This document shows positions 54,625 to 63,711 of a stretch of DNA of 64,000 bases, piece after piece (position 1 is the stretch's first letter; every line of letters starts with the position of its first letter). A program made the translations under genes and the position numbers. The stretch spans positions 219,889 through 283,888 of the forward strand of contig NZ_JADEVO010000002.1 of the NCBI RefSeq assembly GCF_017114825.1. Reading direction: 5' to 3'. This DNA is from Pseudomonas gregormendelii. GTDB lineage: Bacteria > Pseudomonadota > Gammaproteobacteria > Pseudomonadales > Pseudomonadaceae. The notes beneath the pieces were generated by a model. It searched no databases, was not told the DNA's origin, and saw nothing but the letters and a program-made list of their open reading frames with translations.

Positions 54625-54828
54625 ATGCTCAAAGCAGCCATCGTCCTGATGCTGATTGCCACGGTTGTCAGCCTGTTCAGCGGCCTGTTTTTTCTGGTCA
54701 AGGACGACAGCAGCTCGAACCGTCTCGTCATTGCCTTGAGTGTTCGTGTAGCCCTGGCCGCCATTACCGTCGGCTTGATCGCCTGGGGATTCTTCAGCGG
54801 CCAGCTGGTGTCTCACGCGCCTTGGTGA
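54625..54828 (+). CDS. DUF2909 twin-transmembrane protein
   Basis: 67-residue protein with two hydrophobic helices (about 4-25 and 35-58) joined by VKDDSSSNRL. It matches the DUF2909 twin-transmembrane family found next to cytochrome oxidase genes in Pseudomonas. It is on the opposite strand between ctaE and SURF1, splitting the oxidase gene row. The ribosome-binding region is CTGGAGTC. Confidence 0.85.
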   Translation: MLKAAIVLMLIATVVSLFSGLFFLVKDDSSSNRLVIALSVRVALAAITVGLIAWGFFSGQLVSHAPW

Positions 54829-54832
54829 TGCC

Positions 54833-55720
54833 TCAAAGTACGTAGACGAAGACGAACAAACCGATCCACACCACGTCCACGAAGTGCCAGTACCAGCTCG
54901 CCGCTTCGAAGCCGAACTGATGCTCGTTGTCGAAGTGCCCGCGCATCACCCGCATCAGCATCACGAACAGGATTATCGTGCCCATGGTCACGTGGGCGCC
55001 GTGGAACCCCGTGAGCATGAAGAACGTCGCGCCGTAGATGCCCGAACCCAGTGTCAGGCCCAGTTCCTTGTAAGCGTGGATGTATTCTTCAGCCTGGAAA
55101 AAGAGGAACGCGCAGCCCAGCAGCACGGTGATCGCCAGCCAGAGCTTCAGCGCGCCGCGATGGCCCTTTTTCAAGGCGTGGTGGGCGATGGTGACGGTCA
55201 CGCTGGAACTCACCAACAACACCGTGTTGAGCAACGGCAGGCCCCATGGGCTGATGACTTCCTTGGGTGGCGGAAACAGTTTCGAGTCAGGGTTGTTCAG
55301 CAATGGCCAGACGAACTCGAAGTTAGGCCAAAGCATGTGAGCTATGCCTTTGGCGCCTTCTCCGCCGAGCGCAGGGCCGGAGACGTGGCGCACGTAGAAC
55401 AGTGCACCGAAGAAGGCGATGAAAAACATCACCTCCGAAAAGATGAACCAGCTCATGCCCCAACGAAATGAACGGTCCATCTGCGCGCTGTACAAGCCGC
55501 TGCGACTTTCCTTGATCACGGTACCGAACCAGCCGAACAGCATGTACGCCACCAGCAGGCCGCCGACGAAAAAGATCAGCGGGCCGTGGGATTCCGGGCG
55601 CGCCGCTTTCAGGTCGTTGAACCAGGTGGCCAGGCCGAACACGGTGACGAACATGCCGACCGTGGCGATGATCGGCCACTTGCTCTGGGCCGGTACGTAA
55701 TAGTGCTCATGAGTTGCCAT
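54833..55720 (-). CDS. ctaE: Cytochrome c oxidase subunit III
   Basis: 295 residues with seven helices. Conserved blocks include FSEVMFFIAFFGALFYVRHVSGPA-type helix III region, LNTVLLVSSSVTVTIAHHAL and GFHGAHVTMGTIILF near the C-terminus, and a typical final WYWHFVDVVWIGLFVFVYVL. It is part of the aa3-type oxidase. The start is followed by THEHYYVPAQSKWP. It lies between ctaG (26 bases upstream) and the DUF2909 gene. Confidence 0.97.
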   Translation of the reverse strand: MATHEHYYVPAQSKWPIIATVGMFVTVFGLATWFNDLKAARPESHGPLIFFVGGLLVAYMLFGWFGTVIKESRSGLYSAQMDRSFRWGMSWFIFSEVMFFIAFFGALFYVRHVSGPALGGEGAKGIAHMLWPNFEFVWPLLNNPDSKLFPPPKEVISPWGLPLLNTVLLVSSSVTVTIAHHALKKGHRGALKLWLAITVLLGCAFLFFQAEEYIHAYKELGLTLGSGIYGATFFMLTGFHGAHVTMGTIILFVMLMRVMRGHFDNEHQFGFEAASWYWHFVDVVWIGLFVFVYVL

Positions 55721-55745
55721 TTATTGTTCTCCTTATCGGGCACGC

Positions 55746-56297
55746 TCAGCCGCCAGTGTTTAAAGCTACCGGGGGATGTCGGGCGGTGATATCGAACAGC
55801 GTGTAGGACAGCGTCAGGTGCTTCACATCCTTGGGCATGTCACGGTCAACAATGAAACGTACCGGCATCTCGATCCGTTCACCGGGCTGCAGCACTTGCT
55901 GGGTAAAGCAGAAACATTCGGTTTTGTGGAAGTACGCTGCCGCAGCGCTGGGCGCGATGCTGGGCACGGCCTGGGCGCTCATCGGGCGATCGGTAGGGTT
56001 GTGGGCGATGAAGATCATCTCGTTCACGGCGCCAGGGTTGGCGGTCAACTCATCGTGCTTGGGATAGAAGTCCCAGGACATGTCGGCGGAGTTGGTCGAC
56101 AGGAACTGCACGCGTACCTGGCGAGACAGATCCACCGTCTGTTCACCTTCGTACTGTCCGGAAGTTTTGCCATTGATACCGAATGCCTTGCACATCACGT
56201 CGTAGATGGGCACCAGGGCAAACCCGAAGACGAACATTGCCACCACCACCATCAGCAGGCGGGTGACCAGTTTTTTCATCGAAATCGAGTCAGCCAT
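55746..56297 (-). CDS. ctaG: Cytochrome c oxidase assembly protein CtaG/Cox11
   Basis: 183-residue copper chaperone that forms CuB in subunit I. One N-terminal helix (about 9-30), then the copper-binding CFCF motif (KTECFCFTQQVL) and the FIVDRDMPKDVKHLTLSYTLF block. The start ATG 56297 follows TGGAGTTGGAA. The palindrome at 56321-56352 separates it from ctaD, suggesting a processing or attenuation point within the row. Confidence 0.95.
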   Translation of the reverse strand: MADSISMKKLVTRLLMVVVAMFVFGFALVPIYDVMCKAFGINGKTSGQYEGEQTVDLSRQVRVQFLSTNSADMSWDFYPKHDELTANPGAVNEMIFIAHNPTDRPMSAQAVPSIAPSAAAAYFHKTECFCFTQQVLQPGERIEMPVRFIVDRDMPKDVKHLTLSYTLFDITARHPPVALNTGG

Positions 56298-56320
56298 GAT
56301 TCCAACTCCATACCGAGACC

Positions 56321-56352
56321 CCTGTGGGAGCTGGCAAGCCAGCTCCCACAGG
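56321..56352. repeat. Perfect palindromic hairpin between ctaD and ctaG
   Basis: CCTGTGGGAGCTGGC and its exact inverse flank a two-base AA center. The unit resembles the short REP class in pseudomonads (GGGAGCTGGC). On RNA it would form a 15-bp stem with a very tight loop. Confidence 0.85.
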
Positions 56353-56375
56353 AATTCGTGCAAGGCCGAGGGTGT

Positions 56376-57962
56376 TCATTTCACTTCCGGCGGCGTGGTG
56401 AAGGTGTGATAAGGCGCCGGTGACGGGATGCTCCACTCCAGGCCCTCCGCGCCATCCCATGGTTTGGCCGGTGCTGGCGGGCCGCCGCGAATCGTCTTGA
56501 TCACGATGAACAGGAAGAACAGCTGAGTGGTGCCGAACATGAATGCACCAATCGACGACACCATGTTGAAGTCGGCGAACTGCAGGTTGTAGTCCGGAAT
56601 CCGCCGCGGCATGCCTGCCAGCCCCACGAAGTGCATCGGGAAGAAGGCCATGTTCATGCCGATGAACGACAGCCAGAAGTGCAGCTTGCCGAGGGTTTCG
56701 TCGTACATGTGGCCGGTCCATTTCGGCAGCCAGTAATAAGCCGAGGCGAAGATCCCGAAAATCGCCCCTGGCACCAGCACGTAGTGGAAATGCGCAACCA
56801 CGAAGTAGGTGTCCTGGTACTGGAAGTCCGCCGGAGCGATGGCCAGCATCAAGCCGGAGAAGCCGCCAATGGAGAACAGGATCACGAACGCCACAGCGAA
56901 CAACATCGGCGTCTCGAAGGTCAGCGAGCCTTGCCACATGGTGCTGGCCCAGTTGAACACCTTGACCCCGGTCGGTACCGCGATCAGCAGCGTGGCGTAC
57001 ATGAAGAACAACTCGCCCACCAGCGGAATGCCGACCACGAACATGTGGTGCGCCCAGACGATGAACGACAGGAACGCGATGCTCGCCGTGGCGTAGACCA
57101 TCGAGGTGTAACCGAACAGAGGCTTGCGTGAAAAGGTCGGGATGATCGAGCTGACGGCACCGAAGGCCGGCAGAATCATGATGTACACCTCGGGGTGCCC
57201 AAAGAACCAGAACACGTGCTGGAACAACACCGGATCACCGCCCCCGGCCGCACTGAAGAAACTGGTGCCGAAGTGGATGTCCATCAGCATCATCGTTACG
57301 CAACCGGCCAGTACCGGCATCACCGCAATCAGCAGGAAAGCGGTAATCAACCAGGTCCAGACGAACAGCGGCATTTTCATCAACGTCATGCCTGGAGCGC
57401 GCAGGTTGAGGATGGTGGCGATCACGTTGATCGCGCCCATGATCGAACTGATCCCCATCAGGTGGATGGCAAAGATGAAGAAAGTCACGCTTTCCGGTGC
57501 ATAGGTTGTCGACAGCGGGGCGTAGAACGTCCAGCCGAAGTTAGGCCCGCCGCCGGGCGTGAACAGGGTCGATACCAGCAGGATGAACGCAGCTGGCAAT
57601 AGCCAGAAGCTGAAGTTGTTCATCCGCGGCAGGGCCATATCCGGCGCGCCGATCATCAACGGGATCATCCAGTTGGCCAGCCCAACGAATGCCGGCATCA
57701 CCGCACCGAAGACCATCACCAGGCCGTGCATGGTGGTCATCTGATTAAAGAAGGCCGGTTCGACGATTTGCAGCCCCGGCTGGAACAGCTCGGCGCGAAT
57801 CACCATCGCGAACGAACCGCCAAGCAGGAACATGGAAAACGCGAACCACAGGTACAGTGTGCCGATGTCCTTGTGGTTGGTGGTCAGCACCCAGCGCATC
57901 AGGCCTTTGGCGGGGCCGTGGGCGTGGTCGGCATGACCATGGTCATCGATGACGGCGCTCAT
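56376..57962 (-). CDS. ctaD: Cytochrome c oxidase subunit I
   Basis: 528-residue heme-copper oxidase core subunit with about 12 helices. The CuB/heme a3 ligands are visible: WFFGHPEVYIMILPAFG (with the HPEVY cross-link Tyr), VWAHHMFVVGIP, and THFHYVLV-like HFHYVLVPGAIFG. Ligands for heme a include TTNHKDIGTLY and FGAVMPAFVG. It pumps protons while reducing oxygen to water. It lies between ctaC and ctaG. Confidence 0.98.
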   Translation of the reverse strand: MSAVIDDHGHADHAHGPAKGLMRWVLTTNHKDIGTLYLWFAFSMFLLGGSFAMVIRAELFQPGLQIVEPAFFNQMTTMHGLVMVFGAVMPAFVGLANWMIPLMIGAPDMALPRMNNFSFWLLPAAFILLVSTLFTPGGGPNFGWTFYAPLSTTYAPESVTFFIFAIHLMGISSIMGAINVIATILNLRAPGMTLMKMPLFVWTWLITAFLLIAVMPVLAGCVTMMLMDIHFGTSFFSAAGGGDPVLFQHVFWFFGHPEVYIMILPAFGAVSSIIPTFSRKPLFGYTSMVYATASIAFLSFIVWAHHMFVVGIPLVGELFFMYATLLIAVPTGVKVFNWASTMWQGSLTFETPMLFAVAFVILFSIGGFSGLMLAIAPADFQYQDTYFVVAHFHYVLVPGAIFGIFASAYYWLPKWTGHMYDETLGKLHFWLSFIGMNMAFFPMHFVGLAGMPRRIPDYNLQFADFNMVSSIGAFMFGTTQLFFLFIVIKTIRGGPPAPAKPWDGAEGLEWSIPSPAPYHTFTTPPEVK

Positions 57963-58044
57963 GGCGTGTCTCCTGCAAACAGATGGGCTGGGCAGGCCGG
58001 GGCACGCTGCCCCGACCGGTTCCTTGAGTACGCAATAGACCGGG

Positions 58045-59172
58045 TCATTTGCTTTCCGCCTGTTTCAGCTCCAGCACTTCTTTTGGCGTGACCATGTCGC
58101 CTTTATTGTTGCCCCAGGCGTTACGCTCGTAAGTCACGACCGCTGCTATGTCGACTTCCGAGAGCTGCTTGCCGAACGCTGCCATGGCGGTGCCTGGTTT
58201 GCCGTGGAAGACAATGCCCAAGTGCCCTTCTTTCGGTCCGGTGGCGATTTTCGAGCCTTTGAGTGCCGGGAACATTGGCGGCAGGCCCTGGCCTTCGGCC
58301 TGGTGACAGGCTACGCAGGTGGTGTGATAGACCTTGTCACCGCGTTCCTTGAGTTCGTCGAGCGTCCATTCCTTGCTGGTCAGCTCCTTGAGCTGCGCCG
58401 CTTCAGCCTTGCGTTCGCCCAGCCATTTTTCATAGTCGGCCTTTTCCTTGACCTCGACCACGATCGGCATGAAACCGTGGTCCTTGCCGCACAGCTCGGC
58501 GCACTGACCGCGGTAGATGCCGGGCTTGTCGACGCGTGTCCAGGCTTCGTTGACGAAACCGGGAATGGCATCGCGCTTGACCGCAAAGGCGGGCACCCAC
58601 CAGGAGTGGATAACGTCGGCGGAGGTCACCAGGAAACGCACCTTGGCGCCAATCGGCAGCACCAGCGGCTTGTCGACTTCGAGCAAATAGTGCTCGCCCT
58701 TGGTTTCCTTGTTGTGGATCTGCTCGGCGGGGGTGGCCAGGTTGCTGAAGAACTCGACGTCCTGGCCCAGGTATTTGTAATGCCACTTCCACTGATAACC
58801 GGTGACCTGGATATCGATATCCGGCTCACTGGTGTCGTACATCTTGATCAGGGTTGCAGTCGCGGGAACCGCCATGGCTACCAGGATCAGGAAGGGCACG
58901 ATGGTCCAGAGGATTTCTACGGTCGTACTTTCATGAAATTTTGCGGCCACCTGCCCGGTTGAGCGGCGGTGGAGGATCATCGACCAGAACATGGCGCCGA
59001 AGACGATGATGCCGATCACTACACAAATCCAGAAAATGGTCATGTGCAGGTCAAATACTGCGTGACTGATTTCAGTCGCTCCAGGCGCCATATTCACAGT
59101 CCAGGCCGCTTGCGCCTGACTGAAAATCGACCACAACAGGAGGCCCATCCAGACGTGTGGATGTCGCATCAT
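58045..59172 (-). CDS. ctaC: Cytochrome c oxidase subunit II with fused cytochrome c domain
   Basis: 375 residues. Signal peptide, then two helices (about 44-65 and 83-107), the CuA domain with HSWWVPAF, CAELCGKDHGFMP (two Cys, His, Met ligands), and a C-terminal class I heme domain with CVACH (about 287-291) and AAFGKQLSEVDIAAVVTYER. It is the caa3-like variant, receiving electrons from cytochrome c into CuA. First gene of the minus-strand oxidase row (ctaC-ctaD-ctaG-ctaE). Confidence 0.97.
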   Translation of the reverse strand: MMRHPHVWMGLLLWSIFSQAQAAWTVNMAPGATEISHAVFDLHMTIFWICVVIGIIVFGAMFWSMILHRRSTGQVAAKFHESTTVEILWTIVPFLILVAMAVPATATLIKMYDTSEPDIDIQVTGYQWKWHYKYLGQDVEFFSNLATPAEQIHNKETKGEHYLLEVDKPLVLPIGAKVRFLVTSADVIHSWWVPAFAVKRDAIPGFVNEAWTRVDKPGIYRGQCAELCGKDHGFMPIVVEVKEKADYEKWLGERKAEAAQLKELTSKEWTLDELKERGDKVYHTTCVACHQAEGQGLPPMFPALKGSKIATGPKEGHLGIVFHGKPGTAMAAFGKQLSEVDIAAVVTYERNAWGNNKGDMVTPKEVLELKQAESK

Positions 59173-59540
59173 TGCGGGTTCCCCTTATCGTTCTTGTTAT
59201 CCCGCCGGCTTTCACCAGTGGCAAGGGAGCGGCTTTTCAGACTACGAACTTGATTGCCGGGCCTTGCTGCGTGTGCAGTCGGGCGTCATCAGCTAACTCC
59301 ATTCCAACCCGAGTATAGACAGCGACTGAGACCTCGCAATGCGATGGGGTAAATGAACCGTGACAGGACGCACTTGCGCTCAAGGGCACGAATGGAGAAG
59401 GATGCAGACGAGTGGTGGCAAATGGATATAACTTTGATGTCTTAAGGGTGAAATAATTATGACAAATGCGTCTGAAGAATTTTCCTGCGCCAGCTAAGTT
59501 ATGTCTTCCCTATTTCTTTGCCTTGTTTCCTGGAGTTTTC
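59173..59540. other. Divergent promoter region ctaC / hypothetical gene
   Basis: 368 bases. It carries the leftward promoter of the oxidase row and the rightward promoter of the 59541 gene. From 59340 on it is partly AT-rich (GGTGAAATAATTATG near 59446). No hairpin or repeat was seen. Confidence 0.5.
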
Positions 59541-60191
59541 ATGAACACCGCCGCATTGCGCGAGCAGATCCAAAAAGCCCAACAGCACGAAGGCGAGACT
59601 GGCTTGCTGACTCGTCAGCTGGAAAGCAAACTGCCACATCTGCACCCGTCCATCCAGCTGCCGGAGACGGACGCCAAGGGTGTGCTCACTCGTTTTGTTG
59701 CGGCCTACATTGACGAGGTGCCTGACCTGCTGGATGCAGCCAACGAAGTGGCCAAGGAAGCGGGTATCCAGTCGCAGATCACCCCAGTGTTGAAAATCGC
59801 CGAGCAGTATTTCCTCCAGCCGCCCGCCATCATGGCCGGCCACATCGGGCTCGACAGCCTGCTGGATGAAGCGTACCTGGCACATCGCTTTGTCGAAGAG
59901 GTCAATGACCTGTACATCAAGCATCTTGGCCAGCCCTTGATCCCATTGGACATGACTGTTGCCAACCTGATCGCCCACCAGTTGATCGGTGAGGAATTTG
60001 CCAACCAGCTGGACGAGGCCGTGCATCACGCGCTCGACGAAATGCTCGACGACCAGAGTTTTGCACTGGAGTCGGTTGAAGCCTATCGCGAGAAGCTCAG
60101 CAGCCCGCACACTGGCGCCGCGTGGAAACGCTGGCCGTGCATGTCGCGCCGGTTAGGCGTGGGCCTGGACCTGGATCAGCCTGCGGCTTAA
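59541..60191 (+). CDS. Conserved hypothetical protein next to the oxidase cluster
   Basis: 216-residue soluble, mostly helical protein without signal peptide. It begins MNTAALREQIQKAQQHEG, with acidic stretches (EVPDLLDAANEVAKEAG, LDEAVHHALDEMLDD) and a Trp/Arg-rich tail. The gene is kept between the oxidase cluster and the SulP/carbonic anhydrase pair in Pseudomonas. No fold recognised. The start at 59541 has TGGAG upstream; the longer frame to 59466 has no site. Confidence 0.75.
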   Translation: MNTAALREQIQKAQQHEGETGLLTRQLESKLPHLHPSIQLPETDAKGVLTRFVAAYIDEVPDLLDAANEVAKEAGIQSQITPVLKIAEQYFLQPPAIMAGHIGLDSLLDEAYLAHRFVEEVNDLYIKHLGQPLIPLDMTVANLIAHQLIGEEFANQLDEAVHHALDEMLDDQSFALESVEAYREKLSSPHTGAAWKRWPCMSRRLGVGLDLDQPAA

Positions 60192-60202
60192 CCGTAATAC
60201 TT

Positions 60203-60280
60203 GAAAGATCGCAGCCTCCGGCAGCTCCTACGGAATGCACGCAGGTCCAATGTAGGAGCTGCCGAAGGCTGCGATCTTTT
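60203..60280. repeat. Inverted repeat, family B
   Basis: AAAGATCGCAGCCTCCGGCA at 60203 with its inverse TGTAGGAGCTGCCGAAGGCT at 60251-60280, 21 bases apart. It sits between the hypothetical gene and the end of the SulP gene; the SulP stop codon (60284) is only 3 bases from the right arm. Confidence 0.9.
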
Positions 60281-60283
60281 GCT

Positions 60284-61813
60284 TTAGACCCCTGCAGACC
60301 CTACGCCAGTAGTGGTCCGTAAACGCCCTTCCAGCCTGCGCTTCAACCCACGCGCCTCGATCAGCAGCTTCGAACCCTTCGCCGCATTGGCTCGTCCCCA
60401 CTCTTCGAGCAGTTCCAGGCACGAGTGATCGATGTAGCTCAGGTTATTGAGCGGCACGTGCACAGTCGCGCCCGGCGGGATAGTCCCCAGCACCTGCGTC
60501 AGCGCCGGTACCTTCAGAAAGGTCGCGGCACCGCTCAAGCGCAACTCCATCTCGCCATCGGCAGGCAGGTCGATCAGGCTGATCTTCAAGCGCGAAGCTT
60601 TCCACGCCAGCTTCGCCAGCGTCAGGCCAAAGCCGATCAACACGCCGGTCAGCAGGTCGGTGAAGACAATCGCCAATGCGGTCGCCGCATAGGTGAACAT
60701 CGGCATCCTGCCGTAACGCCCCAGGCCGCGAAACGCCTTGAGGTCGACCAGTTTGAAACCGGTGTAAACCAGAACGCCCGCCAGGCTCGCTACCGGAATG
60801 CTCTGCAGCACACTGGAGAGCAACAGGACGAAAGCCAGCAACCATAGCCCGTGGAAAATCGTCGACAATCGCGTGGTCGCGCCGGCTTGCACGTTGGCCG
60901 AGCTCCGCACGATCACGCCGGTCATTGGCAACGCACCCAGCAGGCCGCAGAGCATGTTGCCCACACCTTGGGCAGACAGCTCCCGATCGAAGTCAGAGCG
61001 CTGGCCACTGTGCATGCGGTCGACGGCGGCGGCGGAGAGCAAGGTTTCGGCGCTGGCGATAAATGCCACGGCAAACGCCGCGATCAGCAGGGTGGGGTCG
61101 GCCAGGTTGAGCAAGTCCGCCGGTTTCAGCCAGTCGATCGCTTCCGCGAGGTTAGCCGGGACTTCCACTCGTTTGACCTGCAAGGCCAACACCAGGCTGG
61201 CCCCGGTTGCCAGCCCTACACCGAGCAAGGCGCCAGGTATGAAGCGCAGTGAGTGCGGACGAAATTTTTCCCACAGCCACATCACTGCAATCGTCCCCAG
61301 GCCGAGCAAACCAGCCTGCCAGCCCACCGATGGCAAAGCTTGCGCAACGGCTGCGGGGAAGGTGGCCAGGTTGTCCAGGCCGGAAGGTTTGGGCACGGCG
61401 TCGAGCATCACATGCACTTGGGACAATACGATCAGCACGCCAATGCCTGCGAGCATGCCGTAGACCACGGCGGGTGCCGTCACCCGAAACCAGCAGCCCA
61501 GTTTCAACCGACCGGCCACCAGTTGCAGGAAACCCGCTAAGAGCAGGATCGGCCCCAGCATGGCAATACCATGCTGACGCACGAGTTCGAAGACGAGTAC
61601 CGCAAGCCCGGCGGCAGGACCGCTGACTTGCAAGGGGGAGCCGGCGAGCCAGCCTACAACCAGGCCGCCGATGATCCCGGTGATCAGGCCTTTGGCGGGT
61701 GGCAGGCCGGAAGCGATGGCGATACCCATGCACAAGGGCAGGGCCACCAGAAATACGACCACCGAAGCCAGCAGCTCCCGCGGCAGTGCAGCTTTGAGTT
61801 GCGCAGCACGCAT
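60284..61813 (-). CDS. SulP-family transporter with STAS domain, paired with carbonic anhydrase
   Basis: 509 residues. About 11 helices (ELLASVVVFLVALPLCMGIAIASGLPP; helices III/X blocks TLLSAAAVDRM) are followed by a short STAS-like domain (about 395-509, VHVPLNNLSYIDHSCLELLEEW). Location beside a beta carbonic anhydrase, 87 bases away and in the same direction, suggests bicarbonate uptake rather than sulfate, as in other SulP/CA pairs; this is inference. The gene end abuts a REP element. Confidence 0.88.
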   Translation of the reverse strand: MRAAQLKAALPRELLASVVVFLVALPLCMGIAIASGLPPAKGLITGIIGGLVVGWLAGSPLQVSGPAAGLAVLVFELVRQHGIAMLGPILLLAGFLQLVAGRLKLGCWFRVTAPAVVYGMLAGIGVLIVLSQVHVMLDAVPKPSGLDNLATFPAAVAQALPSVGWQAGLLGLGTIAVMWLWEKFRPHSLRFIPGALLGVGLATGASLVLALQVKRVEVPANLAEAIDWLKPADLLNLADPTLLIAAFAVAFIASAETLLSAAAVDRMHSGQRSDFDRELSAQGVGNMLCGLLGALPMTGVIVRSSANVQAGATTRLSTIFHGLWLLAFVLLLSSVLQSIPVASLAGVLVYTGFKLVDLKAFRGLGRYGRMPMFTYAATALAIVFTDLLTGVLIGFGLTLAKLAWKASRLKISLIDLPADGEMELRLSGAATFLKVPALTQVLGTIPPGATVHVPLNNLSYIDHSCLELLEEWGRANAAKGSKLLIEARGLKRRLEGRLRTTTGVGSAGV

Positions 61814-61900
61814 GTTGATTCTCCCGACATTTCTTCAGGCGTGGCAAAGCCAGGCTGCTTATTCAGCGGCCGGCTTTGCTACACAGGGGTTTAGGAGGCG

Positions 61901-62632
61901 TTAGAAGCGCGCTTTGGGCGTCGCCACGGGGATCGGATGGCTGCCATCCAATGGCAGGAAACAACCTTTGTCCGCGTCGTAAGCTTTTATTTCGCTGGTT
62001 TCGATGTTGTAGACCCAGCCATGGATGAACAGTTGGCCGTTGGCCATGCGCGAAGCCACGGATGGGTGCGTGCGCAGGTGCTGGAGTTGCGCGATCACGT
62101 TCTCTTCAGTGAGGACATGCATGCTTTCGTTTTCGTCGGCGCAGTTGCAGTTCTCATGAACCATGGTTTTCGCCACTTCTGCGTGCCGCAGCCAGGCTTT
62201 GACCGTCGGCATTTTTTCCAGGCTATCGGGGTTCAACACTGCGCGCATGGCGCCGCAGTCGGAATGTCCGCAGATGATGATGTGCTGTACACCCAGCGCC
62301 AGCACCGCATATTCGATGGCAGTGGAAACGCCGCCGTTCATTTGCCCATAAGGTGGCACGACGTTGCCTACGTTACGGGTCACAAACAGATCGCCGGGCG
62401 CGCTTTGAGTAATCAGTTCAGGAACGATGCGCGAGTCGGCGCAAGCGATGAACATTGCCCGGGGACTTTGTGCCGTCGCGAGCTTTTTGAAGAGTTCTTC
62501 CTGCTGGGGGAAGACGTCGTGATGAAAATGCAAGAAGCCATCAACGATATGCTGCAGCGCTGCATCGGCAGACTCCGCTTCGGGTTGGGCGGAAGCCGAC
62601 GCAGCCAGCGGCTGTTTATCCTTGTCACTCAT
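61901..62632 (-). CDS. Beta-class carbonic anhydrase
   Basis: 243 residues. Zinc ligands are in CADSR and HSDC (ACADSRIVPELI, ICGHSDCGAM); the beta-class core extends to FIHGWVYNIETSEIKAYD. It interconverts CO2 and bicarbonate in the cytoplasm. The N-terminal 30 residues (MSDKDKQPLAASASAQPEAE) are low complexity. The start ATG 62632 has GAGGATG upstream. Upstream of the SulP gene on the same strand. Confidence 0.95.
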   Translation of the reverse strand: MSDKDKQPLAASASAQPEAESADAALQHIVDGFLHFHHDVFPQQEELFKKLATAQSPRAMFIACADSRIVPELITQSAPGDLFVTRNVGNVVPPYGQMNGGVSTAIEYAVLALGVQHIIICGHSDCGAMRAVLNPDSLEKMPTVKAWLRHAEVAKTMVHENCNCADENESMHVLTEENVIAQLQHLRTHPSVASRMANGQLFIHGWVYNIETSEIKAYDADKGCFLPLDGSHPIPVATPKARF

Positions 62633-62874
62633 AAATTCATCCTCTTGGGCGGAGTGGGGGAATTGTCCCGTGTTGTCCGATGTGAAGCCAGTGGCTGTTA
62701 AAAACATCCAGGCCAAGAAATCTCGACCCGTCAGTCACTCGATGAACAAGGTAGCCCGCGAAACTTAACTCAAACTGAATCAACCGCTCTAGAACATGTG
62801 TTCCAGGTCACAAAAAACGTGACTGGTGTGGTGGCCACATGCTTTGTTCCGCTTCAACAATAGGCTAATTCTCC

Positions 62875-63711
62875 CTAAATCAGCGACATTTGGCGACCCG
62901 GGGGACAGAAGGCACTGCAGTCCAGATCAAAACCTTCCCGACGATTGAGCCCCAGGCGTTTGATGGTCTTGGCGAAGCGCTGCGCCAGCAAGTCGGCAAA
63001 GGGGCCTTCGCCGCGCATTCGAGCGCCGAATCGACTGTCGTACAGCTCCCCTCCACGGCTTTGGCGGATCAGGCTCAATACATGCGCAGCTCGCTGAGGA
63101 TAATGCGCGGCCAGCCATTCCTCGAATAAAGGTGCCACCTCCAGAGGCAGGCGCAACATCATGTAGGCTGCACTCTGGGCACCGGCTGCCTGCGCTTCGG
63201 TAAGCAGGCTTTCGAGTTCGCTGTCGTTGATCATTGGAATCATCGGCGAACACAGCACCCCTACAGGAATACCGGCGTCACGCATCACGCGGATTGCCCG
63301 CAGCCGGGCCTTCGGTGCTGCGGCGCGTGGCTCGAGAATGCGCTTGAGCTCATCGTCCAGCGTGGTCAGGCTGATCATCACCGCCACCAGCCGCTGCCGG
63401 GCGAGTTCGGTCAGCAGGTCCAGGTCTCGAAGAATCAGCGAACCCTTGGTGATGATGGTGACCGGATGGCGGTAGCGCAGCAAAACTTCCAGGGTTTTTC
63501 GGGTAATCCCGTGTTCGCGTTCGATCGGCTGGTACGGGTCGGTGTTGGAACCCAGGTTGATGGGGGCGCACTGATAGCCCCGTCGTGACAGCTGCTCTTC
63601 CAGCACGTCGGCGGCATTGGTCTTGGCGATCAGCCGGGTTTCGAAATCGAGTCCGGGCGACATGTCCCAATACGCATGGCTGGGCCGGGCATAGCAGTAA
63701 ATGCAGACGTG
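62875..63711 (-). pseudogene. Radical SAM protein (PA0069 family), 5' end lost
   Basis: The C-terminal 260 residues (from MSPGLDFETRLI) are a clean PA0069-type radical SAM protein: FITKGSLILRDLDLL-like SAM barrel, LCSPMIPMINDSELE, and CSAFCPPGRQ at the end. Upstream of the ATG at 63663 the frame still reads CIYCYARPSHAYWD (63705 down), so the CxxxCxxC cluster site begins to appear, but the codon before it is GTC, then CAC, then a stop TAG (63714-63712). The expected block CEHGC is destroyed, so the N-terminus including the first Fe-S Cys is gone. Expression from internal ATG 63663 cannot bind the cluster properly. Confidence 0.85.
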
